DNA of 10,081 nucleotides from the NCBI GenBank assembly GCA_003555285.1, contig PWGH01000100.1:1-10081 (forward strand), in the 5' to 3' direction. This DNA comes from Thioalkalivibrio sp. (GTDB lineage Bacteria > Pseudomonadota > Gammaproteobacteria > Ectothiorhodospirales > Ectothiorhodospiraceae). Below are positions 1 through 7,243 of the stretch, piece by piece. The position numbers and the translations under genes are program-made. Positions within the stretch are counted from its first letter, which is position 1. Each line of letters opens with the position of its first letter. The notes under the pieces are model-generated. The model saw only the letters and a list, made by a program, of their open reading frames with translations, searched no databases and was not told where the DNA came from.

Positions 1-247
1 CCCAAGGCCCTGATCTCGGCCTCTGCCGTCGGCTACTGCGGAGTTCACCCGCGCGCTGGGCAAGTCCCTGAAACACCCCACCGTGTTCCCGATGCCCGAG
101 CCGGTCCTGCGCCTGCTGTTCGGCGAGATGTCCGAAATCCTGCTGGTCAGCAACCGCATGATGCCGACGCGCCTGCTGGAAGACGGCTTCGAATTCCGGT
201 ACCCGAAACTGGAACAGGCGCTTCACGCCATTCTGAACCCTGATTAG
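1..247 (+). pseudogene. Broken TIGR01777-family NAD(P)-dependent epimerase (5' cut by window edge, internal deletion)
   Basis: Bases 1-36 read in frame 1 as PKALISASAVGY, the core sugar-epimerase motif that lies about residue 110 in TIGR01777 proteins. From base 38 to the TAG at 245-247, frame 2 reads AEFTRALGKSLKHPTVF, later LLFGEMSEILL and a FRYPKLEQAL end, which is the family's C-terminal DUF1731 region, normally starting around residue 230. The two blocks belong to one protein but are adjacent here and in different frames, so roughly 110 residues are missing and the frame is shifted. An intact member would be an SDR-type oxidoreductase of about 300 residues with unknown substrate. The junction is around 36-41. 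The gene is probably inactive; an assembly join is the other explanation. This is the only substantial coding remnant on the plus strand. Confidence 0.8.
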
Positions 248-397
248 CACTGAAGCTCCGCAGCGCGCGATTCGGTCATTGCGAGCGCAGCGCGGCAACC
301 CAAGCGGCGTCAGGAGCGCTCGCGCCGTATGGATTGCCACGGCCCTGCGGTCCTCGCAATGACGGCCACGGCCCTGCGGAGCTTCAGTGCTAATCAG
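240..397. repeat. Nested palindromic (REP/MITE-like) element
   Basis: Bases 240-263 and 374-397 are perfect 24-bp inverted repeats, and the match runs several bases further outward if one base is skipped. Inside them a second pair, GTCATTGCGAG at 275-285 and its complement at 353-363, forms inner arms. The 15-mer GCCACGGCCCTGCGG occurs twice in the right half (336-350 and 365-379). The inner arms resemble the widespread 'CATTGCGAG...CTCGCAATGAC' intergenic palindromes found in many bacterial genomes; that likeness is from memory. The left arm contains the stop codon of the broken epimerase. Lying between convergent genes, the transcript would fold strongly and could end transcription, though no T-run follows on either strand. 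Confidence 0.8.
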
Positions 398-477
398 GTT
401 CTGAAATGATTCCGATCACAATGAATCGGCACATTCTGGTCGGTCGCGCGGCACGCTGTAAAATGGATCATGTTTAC
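398..477. other. Intergenic spacer downstream of ligA
   Basis: These 80 bases separate the palindrome from the ligA stop. I see no hairpin with a T-run for either strand. A TAAAAT at about 459-464 on the plus strand resembles a -10 box but has no good -35 and no gene follows it in that direction, so I do not call a promoter. Confidence 0.4.
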
Positions 478-2541
478 TTAGCTGGAGAGTAGTTCCTCGA
501 ACTGCTTTTCGTTCAAAATACGCACGTTCTTGGCCTTTACCTCGTCGAGCTTCCTGCCCGGATTGTCGCCCACCACGAGGTAATCGGTTTCTCCACTGAC
601 GCTGGAGGTGACACGGCCGCCGAGACCTTCGATGGCCTCTTTCGCGTCGTTTCTCGAGTAGTTTTCGAGTTCGCCGGTGAGAACAAATTTCTTCTCTTCG
701 AGCGGCCGTTTCTTCGGCTTCGCGGACATGTCCTGTACGGTGACCCCGAGTTGCTGCATCCGCTGCAAAATTCTTTCGTTTTCGCCTTCCTGGAAGAACA
801 GGTGGACGCTCCGCGCGATCTCAGGGCCAACGTCCGCGAGCTGTGCCAGCTCATCGAGACCGGCCTTGCGAATCCGAGCAAGGCTCTTGAACGCCTCGGC
901 AAGAATGCGCGCCACCCGCCCACCGACATGCCGGATCCCCAGTGCAAACAGGAAGCGATCCAGCTGGGGTGTCTTCGTCTCCTGGATCGCCTTATGAAGA
1001 TTCCTCGCCGATTTGTCGGCGAAACGTTCCAGTTGCAGCAGATCATCGACGGTGAGTTCGTACAGATCAGCGAGGTTTTTCACCAATCCCTTCTCCACCA
1101 ACTCCCGAGCCGTCTCTTCACCGAGACCATCGATATCCAGAGCCGCCCGCGAGCCGTAATGGACAATGCGGCCGATCAACTGCGGCTGGCACCTCAAGCC
1201 GTTCGGGCAGATATGATAGGCCCCTTCACGGACGATCTCCGTACCACAAACCGGGCAATCCTTCGGCATTCGGAAGGGTTTCGCGCGAGCCTTGCCCGGC
1301 TCGTTGACCCGTTCGACAACCTCCGGAATGACATCGCCCGCCCGGGCGATTCGAACCTTGTCGCCCGGACGGACATCCTTTCTCTGCGCCTCCTTCTCGT
1401 TGTGCAGCGTCGCACGACTGACGGTCACGCCGCCGACATCGACCGGTTGCAACAGCGCGATCGGTGTCAGCTTGCCGGTCCGCCCGACCTGCACCACGAT
1501 CTCCTCCAGGCTCGTGACTTCCTGGCGCGATGCGAATTTCCCTGCCAGCGCCCATCGGGGGCTGCGGTGCCGGGCACCGAGTTCGTCCCACAATGCCTTT
1601 TCATCCAGCTTGATCACGATGCCGTCGATCTCGTAGTCGAGGTTGTCCCTCTCCTGCGCCAGCTTCTCGTGAAACGCCACGACCTCTTTCTTTTCCGAAC
1701 ACCGTTCGATATGGGGATTGATCTTCAGACCCCATCGGGGAAATTGCTGAAGTTCTTCCCAGTGGGTTTCAAATCCCAGTCCTTCGGTCCGGAGAACATC
1801 GTAGAAATAGATATCCAGCGGATAACGGGCGACGACTTTGGATTCCAATCGCCGCAAAACCCCGCCGGCCGCGTTGCGCGGGTTCGCGTACGGTGCATCG
1901 CCGCGCTCGATCCGCTCGCGATTCATCGCTTGAAAACCCTCGCGCGGCAGAAATACCTCGCCACGCACGGCCAAAAATTCCGGTGTCTTTTCGCTTTCGG
2001 ACAGCGTTAACGGTACGGCACCGATGGTGCGGAGATTCGATGAGATGTCTTCCCCGCGGTGTCCATCGCCACGGGTCGAACCGCTGTCGAAGCGACCTTT
2101 TTTGTAGACGATCTCGACAGAAACGCCGTCGAACTTCGGTTCCAGCACATAGTGAACGCGTCTGGCCTGCGTTGCTCGGTTCACGAACTCGTGAAACGTG
2201 TCGAACTCGTCCTGATCGAGCGCGGCATGGAGGCTCAGCATCGGCGCGGTGTGCTCGACCCGCTTCAGTTCATCGAGCGGCTCGGCACCGACACGGCGCG
2301 TGGGCGAATTTTCCGAGCGGTATTCCGGAAACGCGGCTTCCAGTTCCTGCAAGCGGCGGAACAGCGTGTCGTAGACGGAATCCGAGATGACCGGATCGTT
2401 TTCCAGGTAATACTTGCGGTCGTGGAATTCGATCCCCTCGCGCAACGCGTCGATCTCCGCCTTCGCCTCCTCCTTGCCGAGACGATCGACATCGTCGAAC
2501 TCCGTGCTCGGGTTGTTCTTGAAATCACGATTCGTGGCCAT
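478..2541 (-). CDS. ligA: NAD+-dependent DNA ligase LigA (divergent subtype)
   Basis: This 687-residue protein seals 5'-phosphate/3'-OH nicks using NAD+. Visible in order: the NAD-binding domain Ia with YYLENDPVISDSVYDTL (44-60); the nucleotidyltransferase domain with the KxDG motif EPKFDG, where Lys136 is the expected AMP-accepting residue; STRGDG (155-160); PRNAAGG (221-227); EIDGIVIKLD (304-313); an OB-fold with GRTGKLTP; a four-cysteine zinc finger (C429, C432, C445, C451); helix-hairpin-helix repeats (about 465-600); and a BRCT domain from about 613. All expected domains are present and length is close to the usual 670. The start ATG is 5 nt after the polX stop, with AAAAGGGG about 9 nt upstream inside polX, so translation is likely coupled. 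Around the active site it reads PKFDGVSVEIVY rather than the usual PKLDGLAVSLLY, and it has about 18 extra N-terminal residues, which suggests a second, repair-linked ligase rather than the replicative copy. Confidence 0.96.
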   Translation of the reverse strand: MATNRDFKNNPSTEFDDVDRLGKEEAKAEIDALREGIEFHDRKYYLENDPVISDSVYDTLFRRLQELEAAFPEYRSENSPTRRVGAEPLDELKRVEHTAPMLSLHAALDQDEFDTFHEFVNRATQARRVHYVLEPKFDGVSVEIVYKKGRFDSGSTRGDGHRGEDISSNLRTIGAVPLTLSESEKTPEFLAVRGEVFLPREGFQAMNRERIERGDAPYANPRNAAGGVLRRLESKVVARYPLDIYFYDVLRTEGLGFETHWEELQQFPRWGLKINPHIERCSEKKEVVAFHEKLAQERDNLDYEIDGIVIKLDEKALWDELGARHRSPRWALAGKFASRQEVTSLEEIVVQVGRTGKLTPIALLQPVDVGGVTVSRATLHNEKEAQRKDVRPGDKVRIARAGDVIPEVVERVNEPGKARAKPFRMPKDCPVCGTEIVREGAYHICPNGLRCQPQLIGRIVHYGSRAALDIDGLGEETARELVEKGLVKNLADLYELTVDDLLQLERFADKSARNLHKAIQETKTPQLDRFLFALGIRHVGGRVARILAEAFKSLARIRKAGLDELAQLADVGPEIARSVHLFFQEGENERILQRMQQLGVTVQDMSAKPKKRPLEEKKFVLTGELENYSRNDAKEAIEGLGGRVTSSVSGETDYLVVGDNPGRKLDEVKAKNVRILNEKQFEELLSS

Positions 2542-2546
2542 GGATC

Positions 2547-4268
2547 TCAGCCCCTTTTCAGCAGCTTTTTCAGGTCACCCCAATTCCGCGTGTTCAACAC
2601 GTCCTCCGCTTCAAGCCAGCCGCGCCGCGCCTGGTCGATCCCGAACCGCAGGAACTCGAAATCGGTCTTGCTGTGGGCATCGGCCGAGATGGCCACCTTC
2701 AGCCCCTTCTCCTTCGCCAGCTGGCAGTGCGCGTAATGGAGATCCAATCGATCCGGCTGCGCGTTGAGCTCCAGGTAACATCCGCGATCGAGCGCGGCAT
2801 CCATGACTTTCTCGATGTCGAGCGGATACGGATCCCGCTCATTGATCAGGCGTCCGGTGGGATGACCCAGAATGTGAAAGCAGGTATGGTCCATCGCCCG
2901 GATGACCCGCTCGGTCTGCCGCTCCCTGGACAACTCAAACTTGCCGTGAATCGAGCCGACCACAATATCGAGCTCGCTCAGTACGTCGTCGTCGAGATCG
3001 AGCGAACCGTCTTCCATGATGTCCACTTCAATTCCCTTGAGAATGCGGATGCCACTCAGCTCGTCATTGAGCCTGTCGATCTGTTCCATCTGGTTTCGCA
3101 GTCGTTTCTCGTCGAGACCCTTGGCCATCGCAACGGCTTTCGAATGATCGGTGACCGCCAGATACTCGAGTCCGAGTGCCTTTGCAGCTTCCGCCATTTC
3201 GTTCAATGAGTATTTGCCGTCGGTGTTGCTGGTGTGCGTGTGCAAATTCCCGCGCAGGTCTTTGCGTTCGATCAGCTTCGGCAACTTGCCTTTTTTTGCG
3301 GCTTCCACTTCGCCACGATTCTCCCGGAGCTCCGGCGGAATGAACGGCAGACCAACCTGCTCGAAGACCTCCTCTTCGGTCTTGCCGGCAATACGGTCGT
3401 CTCCTTTGAACACGCCGTATTCGTTGATCTTCAGATTCTTTTTCTGGGCAATCTTGCGAACAGCGATGTTGTGTTCCTTGGACCCGGTGAAGTAGTACAA
3501 CGCGGCGCCGTAAGCGGCCTCCGGCACGACCCTCAGATCGACCTGCAGGCCGGATTGTAAGATTACCGTGGAACGGGTCTCCCCCTGTTCGACCACCTCA
3601 TCGACCTCGTCGTAGCCGACGAATCGATCCATCACCGGCGAGTTCTTCTTGCAGGTGATCAGAATGTCCAGGTCACCGACCGTTTCCTTGCGTCGTCGGA
3701 AACTGCCCGCGACCACGACTTGCTTCACCCCGTCGACCTGGGCGAGGTAGTTCTCGAGCGACCGGGCGATGGGATCGACATCGGACAGCTTCGGCCTTTG
3801 CTGGCGCTCATGCTGACGTTCGATTTCCCGGAGAATTTTTTCTTCGGTCTTGCCGCCGAACCCCTCGAGGTCCCGGATCTTGTGCTCTTCAGCAGCCTGC
3901 TGGAGTTCGTCAATCGAACTGACACCGAGCTCTTCGTGGATCGCCTTCACACGTTTCGGACCGACCTGGGGAAGCTTCATCATATCGCTCAGTTCCGTGG
4001 TCGTCTGTTGCTCCGTTTCTTGCAGCAGCGGCAGCTCGCCTGTCTTCACGATCTCCTCGATCTTTCCCGCCAGATCAGCGCCAATCCCCGGCAGATCGGA
4101 AAGGTCTTCCCCGTCTTCGAGCATTTCCTGCGCGTCGCGAGGCAGCGATTCGACGGTCTGCGCGGCCGTCCGATAGGCCCGTACGCGAAACGGACTCGCT
4201 CCCTGGATTTCGAGCAGATCGGCCAATCGCTGAAACTTCTCCGCAACCTGTTTGTTGTGAATCGGCAT
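2547..4268 (-). CDS. polX: Family X DNA polymerase with PHP exonuclease domain (PolX)
   Basis: A 573-residue bacterial PolX, the usual length, which fills short gaps in base-excision and break repair. The N-terminal 8-kDa-like region carries helix-hairpin-helix DNA binding (LPGIGADLAGKI, 59-70; LPQVGPKRVKAI, 99-110). The palm has the nucleotidyltransferase signature GSFRRRKETVGDLDIL, with metal-binding Asp199 and Asp201 and a third Asp244 in VDLRVV. The C-terminal PHP phosphoesterase domain shows HTHT (343-346), TDHS with H375, GIEVDI with E413, H441, GHPTGR with H469 and SADAH with D530/H532, so the 3'-5' exonuclease metal sites look complete. The start ATG is preceded by GGAAGG at 5 nt (4274-4279). 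ligA follows after 5 bp, giving a polymerase-ligase operon; the reductase gene lies 69 bp upstream on the same strand and may be co-transcribed. Confidence 0.96.
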   Translation of the reverse strand: MPIHNKQVAEKFQRLADLLEIQGASPFRVRAYRTAAQTVESLPRDAQEMLEDGEDLSDLPGIGADLAGKIEEIVKTGELPLLQETEQQTTTELSDMMKLPQVGPKRVKAIHEELGVSSIDELQQAAEEHKIRDLEGFGGKTEEKILREIERQHERQQRPKLSDVDPIARSLENYLAQVDGVKQVVVAGSFRRRKETVGDLDILITCKKNSPVMDRFVGYDEVDEVVEQGETRSTVILQSGLQVDLRVVPEAAYGAALYYFTGSKEHNIAVRKIAQKKNLKINEYGVFKGDDRIAGKTEEEVFEQVGLPFIPPELRENRGEVEAAKKGKLPKLIERKDLRGNLHTHTSNTDGKYSLNEMAEAAKALGLEYLAVTDHSKAVAMAKGLDEKRLRNQMEQIDRLNDELSGIRILKGIEVDIMEDGSLDLDDDVLSELDIVVGSIHGKFELSRERQTERVIRAMDHTCFHILGHPTGRLINERDPYPLDIEKVMDAALDRGCYLELNAQPDRLDLHYAHCQLAKEKGLKVAISADAHSKTDFEFLRFGIDQARRGWLEAEDVLNTRNWGDLKKLLKRG

Positions 4269-4287
4269 GGCGGCCTTCCGTCAGTGG

Positions 4288-4326
4288 TTACTTCGGCTGG
4301 CACTTCGGGCAGAAATAGGGGGGGCA
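4288..4326 (-). pseudogene. Possible relic of the C-terminal zinc finger of Fpg/MutM DNA glycosylase
   Basis: In the gap between the reductase and polX, the minus strand reads CPPYFCPKCQPK followed by TAA at 4290-4288. Formamidopyrimidine-DNA glycosylases end in a zinc finger whose last residues are typically (Y/F)(F/Y)CPxCQ plus a few residues, so this fits the very end of such a protein. Nothing upstream in the same frame resembles Fpg, because the reductase gene starts to overlap within about 15 bases. A glycosylase is a plausible former neighbour of polX and ligA. The match is only about ten residues and could be chance or belong to another zinc-ribbon protein. Confidence 0.35.
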
Positions 4327-4337
4327 GCGAGGAAGGG

Positions 4338-6287
4338 TCAGGGGAGGACGTGGGCGGCGTCGAAGCCTTCGCGGACGGCTTCCGCGACCTTTCGGGGGGC
4401 CACGGCATCGCCGATGACGCGCGCATCGGGGAAGGCTTCGAGCCACCGGGTCACCTGCTCCGGGTCCACTTTCAGCCCCATGGCCAGAACCACCAGGTCT
4501 GCGGGCAGCGTGTCTTCGCCGCCCTCTTCCACGTGCTCGATCTCGACGTCGCCATCCCGTATCGCCCGCAGCTTCCGACCGGTGAGCACCCGGACCTCTG
4601 CCTTGTCCAGCTTCTCCTGGATGCCGACGCGGGTGGCCGGGTGCTCGCTTTCGGCAATCCCGCCGAGCATTTCCAGAACGGTGACCCGTGCGCCCTGCGT
4701 GGCCAGGAGATGGGCGGTCTCGCAGCCGGTGAGACCGGCCCCCACCACAATCACCGACTGCCCGTCGGCGGCATGCCGGTCCCCGCGGAGCACGTCGAGA
4801 AAAGAACAAACACCCTCACCCGGAATCCCGGGGATATTGGACGGCACCACGGGCACGGCTCCCACCGCCACCAGCACGGCATGGGGTTTCTCATCGCCCA
4901 CCGTCGCCGGGGTCGCCTGCGTCTGCAGGCGCGTCTCCACACCCAGCCGGTCCAGCTCGCCGATCAGGTAGTCCTTGTACCAGGCGATCTGCTCCTTGCC
5001 CGGCGGCATGCATCCGGGCACGAGCTGCCCACCCAGTTCCTTCTCCTTCTCGAAAATCACCGGGGCATAGCCGCGCAGGGCCAGGACCCGGGCGGCCTCC
5101 ATGCCACCGGGACCGCCGCCCACGATCGCCACCTTCCGCCCGTCACCGTCTCGCGGCAGCTCCGCGGGGACCCAGTGCTCGCGGCCGGTGCGTGCGTTCA
5201 CCGCACACTCGATCGGCCGGCCGACGAAGATCGTCTCGACACAACGCAGGCAGGAGATGCATTGGCAGATCTGCGTATCGCGGCCTTCGCGGGCCTTGCG
5301 GGCCCACTGCGCATCGCTGAGCAGGCCCCGCCCGATGGCCACGAAATCCGCCTTGCCCTGCGCAAGCACCTGCTCGGCGTAGGCCGGCTGACGGATCACG
5401 CCCACCGTAACCACCGGGATCTCCACCTCCGCCCGGACCGCCTCCGCCAGGTAGACGCGCCAGCCTTGGGCGTAGGTGATCGGCTCCAGCAGCGTCTGCA
5501 TGCTTTCGTATGTCCCGCAGCTGACATCGAGTGCGGCCACTCCGATCGACTCCAGGTGGCGTGCGATGGCCAGTCCCTCGTCCAGCGTGATCCCGCCCAC
5601 CACGAACTCGTCGGCGCTGTAGCGGACCATCACCGGAAAGCCGTCCCCGCATCGGTCCCGGATGCCTTGCACGATCTGCGTAATGAACCGGAGCCGGTTC
5701 TCCAGGCTGCCGCCGTATTCGTCTTCCCGCCGGTTGCTTCGGGGGCTCAGAAACTGGTTGATCAGATAGCCGTGGGCGCCGTGCAGCTGCACGCCGTCGA
5801 AGCCGGCGATCTGGCACCGGACCGCGGCGGCGACGAACTTCGCCACCAGCTCCTTCACTTCCTCGCCGCTCAGCGCCCGAGGTTCCTCGCCCACCGCTTC
5901 GTTCGTCACTGCACTCGGGGCGACGATCTGCTTCCCGCCGGTGATCTGGCTGTTGGACTGGTTCCCGGCATGGTGCAGCTGGCCGAACAACCGGGTGGGG
6001 TACTGGCGAATGGTCGACGCCAGCCGGGTGAGTCCGGGAATGAACCGGTCGTCATCGACCCGGGTCTGGACCGAAACCGCCCGGCCCAGCTCGTTCTCCA
6101 CCGCCAGGATCTCGGTGACAATGAGCCCGGTACCACCCCGGGCCCGCTCCTCGTAGTACGCGATCTGGTCCTCGGACACGCTGCCATCGGCATGGCACAG
6201 AACGGTCCCTATGGCCGGCATGACCACACGATTCGGGATTGTGACCGAGCCGATTCGTCCGGGGGTGAACAGCTGTGGGTATGCCAT
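4338..6287 (-). CDS. FMN/Fe-S/FAD NADH:flavin oxidoreductase (2,4-dienoyl-CoA reductase / enoate reductase-like)
   Basis: The 649-residue product has the two-module architecture of FadH and enoate reductases. Residues 1-340 form an Old Yellow Enzyme TIM barrel: LFTPGRIGSVTIPNRVVMP (6-24), the active-site-like stretch GVQLHGAHGYLINQFLSP with H169 and H172, and EDEYGGSLENR. Cysteines C341, C343, C346, C349 and C361 mark the [4Fe-4S] site. Residues 386-422 are an FAD dinucleotide fold (VAIVGGGPGGMEAARVLA), and 511-540 a second Rossmann fold (VIVVGAGLTGCETAHLLA) for NAD(P)H. Such enzymes reduce activated C=C bonds; the substrate cannot be told. The reading frame is open back to 6437, but GGAGG (6296-6300) lies 8 nt before the ATG at 6287, and family homology begins there, so 6287 is chosen over the ATG at 6302, which overlaps that SD. 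It may lead the operon with polX and ligA. Confidence 0.93.
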   Translation of the reverse strand: MAYPQLFTPGRIGSVTIPNRVVMPAIGTVLCHADGSVSEDQIAYYEERARGGTGLIVTEILAVENELGRAVSVQTRVDDDRFIPGLTRLASTIRQYPTRLFGQLHHAGNQSNSQITGGKQIVAPSAVTNEAVGEEPRALSGEEVKELVAKFVAAAVRCQIAGFDGVQLHGAHGYLINQFLSPRSNRREDEYGGSLENRLRFITQIVQGIRDRCGDGFPVMVRYSADEFVVGGITLDEGLAIARHLESIGVAALDVSCGTYESMQTLLEPITYAQGWRVYLAEAVRAEVEIPVVTVGVIRQPAYAEQVLAQGKADFVAIGRGLLSDAQWARKAREGRDTQICQCISCLRCVETIFVGRPIECAVNARTGREHWVPAELPRDGDGRKVAIVGGGPGGMEAARVLALRGYAPVIFEKEKELGGQLVPGCMPPGKEQIAWYKDYLIGELDRLGVETRLQTQATPATVGDEKPHAVLVAVGAVPVVPSNIPGIPGEGVCSFLDVLRGDRHAADGQSVIVVGAGLTGCETAHLLATQGARVTVLEMLGGIAESEHPATRVGIQEKLDKAEVRVLTGRKLRAIRDGDVEIEHVEEGGEDTLPADLVVLAMGLKVDPEQVTRWLEAFPDARVIGDAVAPRKVAEAVREGFDAAHVLP

Positions 6288-6445
6288 CGTGTGGGCCTCC
6301 ATAGCTGGTTCTTGAGCGTTGGCGGAGCACGGTGCGGGCGCAACAACCCTGAACGGTTGGACCCGGTGGCGGCGGACTTGTTCCTGCCGCATGCCGCCGT
6401 TGATCCTGGCTTCGGGGCCGCTCTGATGGGCGCCCACCCTTGACC

Positions 6446-6480
6446 GCGACCTTAAAAAAATAAATCAGTCCCCGTTTAGT
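6446..6480. repeat. Possible RAYT-associated AT-rich motif
   Basis: The minus strand reads AAACGGGGACTGATTTATTT followed by more T and AA. From memory, GGGGAC(A)GA-TTATTTT strings recur beside REP-associated tyrosine transposases in proteobacterial genomes. No transposase is visible here. The string is markedly AT-rich against its GC-rich surroundings. Confidence 0.3.
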
Positions 6481-6498
6481 CCCATCCATCAATACGGC

Positions 6499-6534
6499 GA
6501 CCCCACGCCGCCGCTGTGCAGCGCCACCGGGGCC
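6499..6534. terminator. Imperfect GC-rich hairpin next to the vapC1 stop
   Basis: GACCCC (6499-6504) can pair with GGGGCC (6529-6534), and CGCTG/CAGCG sequences within add an inner stem. On the plus strand it is followed by TTTATT; on the minus strand it directly follows the vapC1 stop codon but no T-run comes after it until the AT-rich motif 30 bases later. It may attenuate transcription between vapC1 and the reductase gene, but the structure is imperfect. Confidence 0.3.
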
Positions 6535-6535
6535 T

Positions 6536-6931
6536 TTATTGATACCAGTCCTCCACCCGCAGGTTCGCGATACGCTCGAATTCCCGTGTATTCCGGCTGA
6601 CCAGAATGGCTCCGTGGGCCTGGGCTGTGCCGGCGATCAGGGTGTCATACGGGCCAATCGGCGTTCCCTGCTGTTCCAGGGCCGCCCGGATAGCCGCAGC
6701 CGCCCTGGCCTCCTTTTTGTGGAAAGGCAGCAGCTGAACGATAGAGGTCAGCTCGGCAAGCTGTGCTGTGCGCTTCTCGGGTGAAGAAGATTTGGCGATG
6801 CCCACGTGCAGTTCATAGAGCACAACGGCGGGTATGCCGATATCCGCGGGGGCCTTGCTGAACAGGGAATCGGCCACCTTGCCCTCACCCTTGAAAAAAT
6901 AGATCAGAGTGTTGGTGTCCAATACCCACAT
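6536..6931 (-). CDS. vapC: VapC-type PIN-domain ribonuclease toxin (module 1)
   Basis: A 131-residue PIN-domain protein, the usual VapC size. Acidic residues expected to bind Mg2+ are present: D5 in MWVLDTNTLIYFFKG, E40 in VVLYELHVG, and D96 in IGPYDTLIAGTA, with N114 in LVSRNTREF at the fourth position, as is common in this subfamily. VapC toxins cut specific structured RNAs such as initiator tRNA or the sarcin-ricin loop; the target here is unknown. The start ATG shares its A with the TAA stop of vapB1 (TAATG), so translation is coupled and the antitoxin is made first. No degradation of the toxin is evident. Confidence 0.93.
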   Translation of the reverse strand: MWVLDTNTLIYFFKGEGKVADSLFSKAPADIGIPAVVLYELHVGIAKSSSPEKRTAQLAELTSIVQLLPFHKKEARAAAAIRAALEQQGTPIGPYDTLIAGTAQAHGAILVSRNTREFERIANLRVEDWYQ

Positions 6932-7161
6932 TACAGGGATTCCCGCTGCGTGTCCGCCGACGCGCCGCCGCGCAACTCATCAATGGACGGAAAATCCTGC
7001 CAGCTTCCCGGCAGCGCCCGCACCGTGTCTGGCCACTCGTCCACCAGCTTTTCCCGGATGACATTGGCAATCCACTTGCTTTTCGAGAGATTCATGGCCC
7101 GGGCATTGGCGACCATTTTCTGTTCGGTTTCATCGTCCAGATAGATCGTGACCTGTCCCAT
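6931..7161 (-). CDS. vapB: Ribbon-helix-helix antitoxin VapB (module 1)
   Basis: A 76-residue antitoxin. Residues 3-40 (QVTIYLDDETEQKM... LSKSKWIANVIREKL) match a CopG/Arc-type ribbon-helix-helix: one beta strand and two helices that dimerise to bind DNA. Residues 45-76, including PGSWQDFPSIDELR, are the likely toxin-wrapping tail. The open frame extends 15 codons upstream to 7206, but GGAG (7169-7172) sits 7 nt before the ATG at 7161 and the conserved strand starts right there; the upstream extension would also cover the promoter. It neutralises VapC1 and probably represses its own operon through repeats at 7182-7201. Confidence 0.92.
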   Translation of the reverse strand: MGQVTIYLDDETEQKMVANARAMNLSKSKWIANVIREKLVDEWPDTVRALPGSWQDFPSIDELRGGASADTQRESL

Positions 7162-7181
7162 CGCTAAGCTCCAATGAGAAA

Positions 7182-7219
7182 TATATGTGGAAGTATATGT
7201 GTTCATGACTCGTGGTCAA
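7182..7219 (-). promoter_or_regulatory. vapBC1 promoter with operator-like direct repeats
   Basis: On the minus strand there is TTGACC at 7214-7219 (5 of 6 to the -35 consensus), a 16-nt spacer, and TATACT at 7192-7197 (5 of 6 to the -10 consensus). Two copies of CACATATA (plus-strand TATATGTG at 7182-7189 and 7194-7201) are spaced 12 bp apart and cover the -10 box and the expected start point. Repeats in this position fit binding sites for the VapB1 ribbon-helix-helix protein, hence autorepression. Confidence 0.7.
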
Positions 7220-7243
7220 GCCCTGGCAACGAAACGATAGGCC

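Noticed and set aside
751..2010. 419-codon open frame on the plus strand
   Set aside because: Antisense to ligA, in which catalytic motifs are clear; no domain or SD of its own.
6288..6437. 50-residue N-terminal extension of the reductase
   Set aside because: GGAGG sits 8 nt before the ATG at 6287, family homology starts there, and the extension has no conserved features.
3720..6443. 907-codon open frame on the plus strand
   Set aside because: It lies antisense to the start of polX and the whole reductase gene, both unmistakable. The protein has no recognisable domains and is a by-product of GC-rich codon use.
7162..7206. Upstream start for vapB1 at 7206
   Set aside because: It would translate through the promoter and operator repeats; GGAG and homology support 7161.
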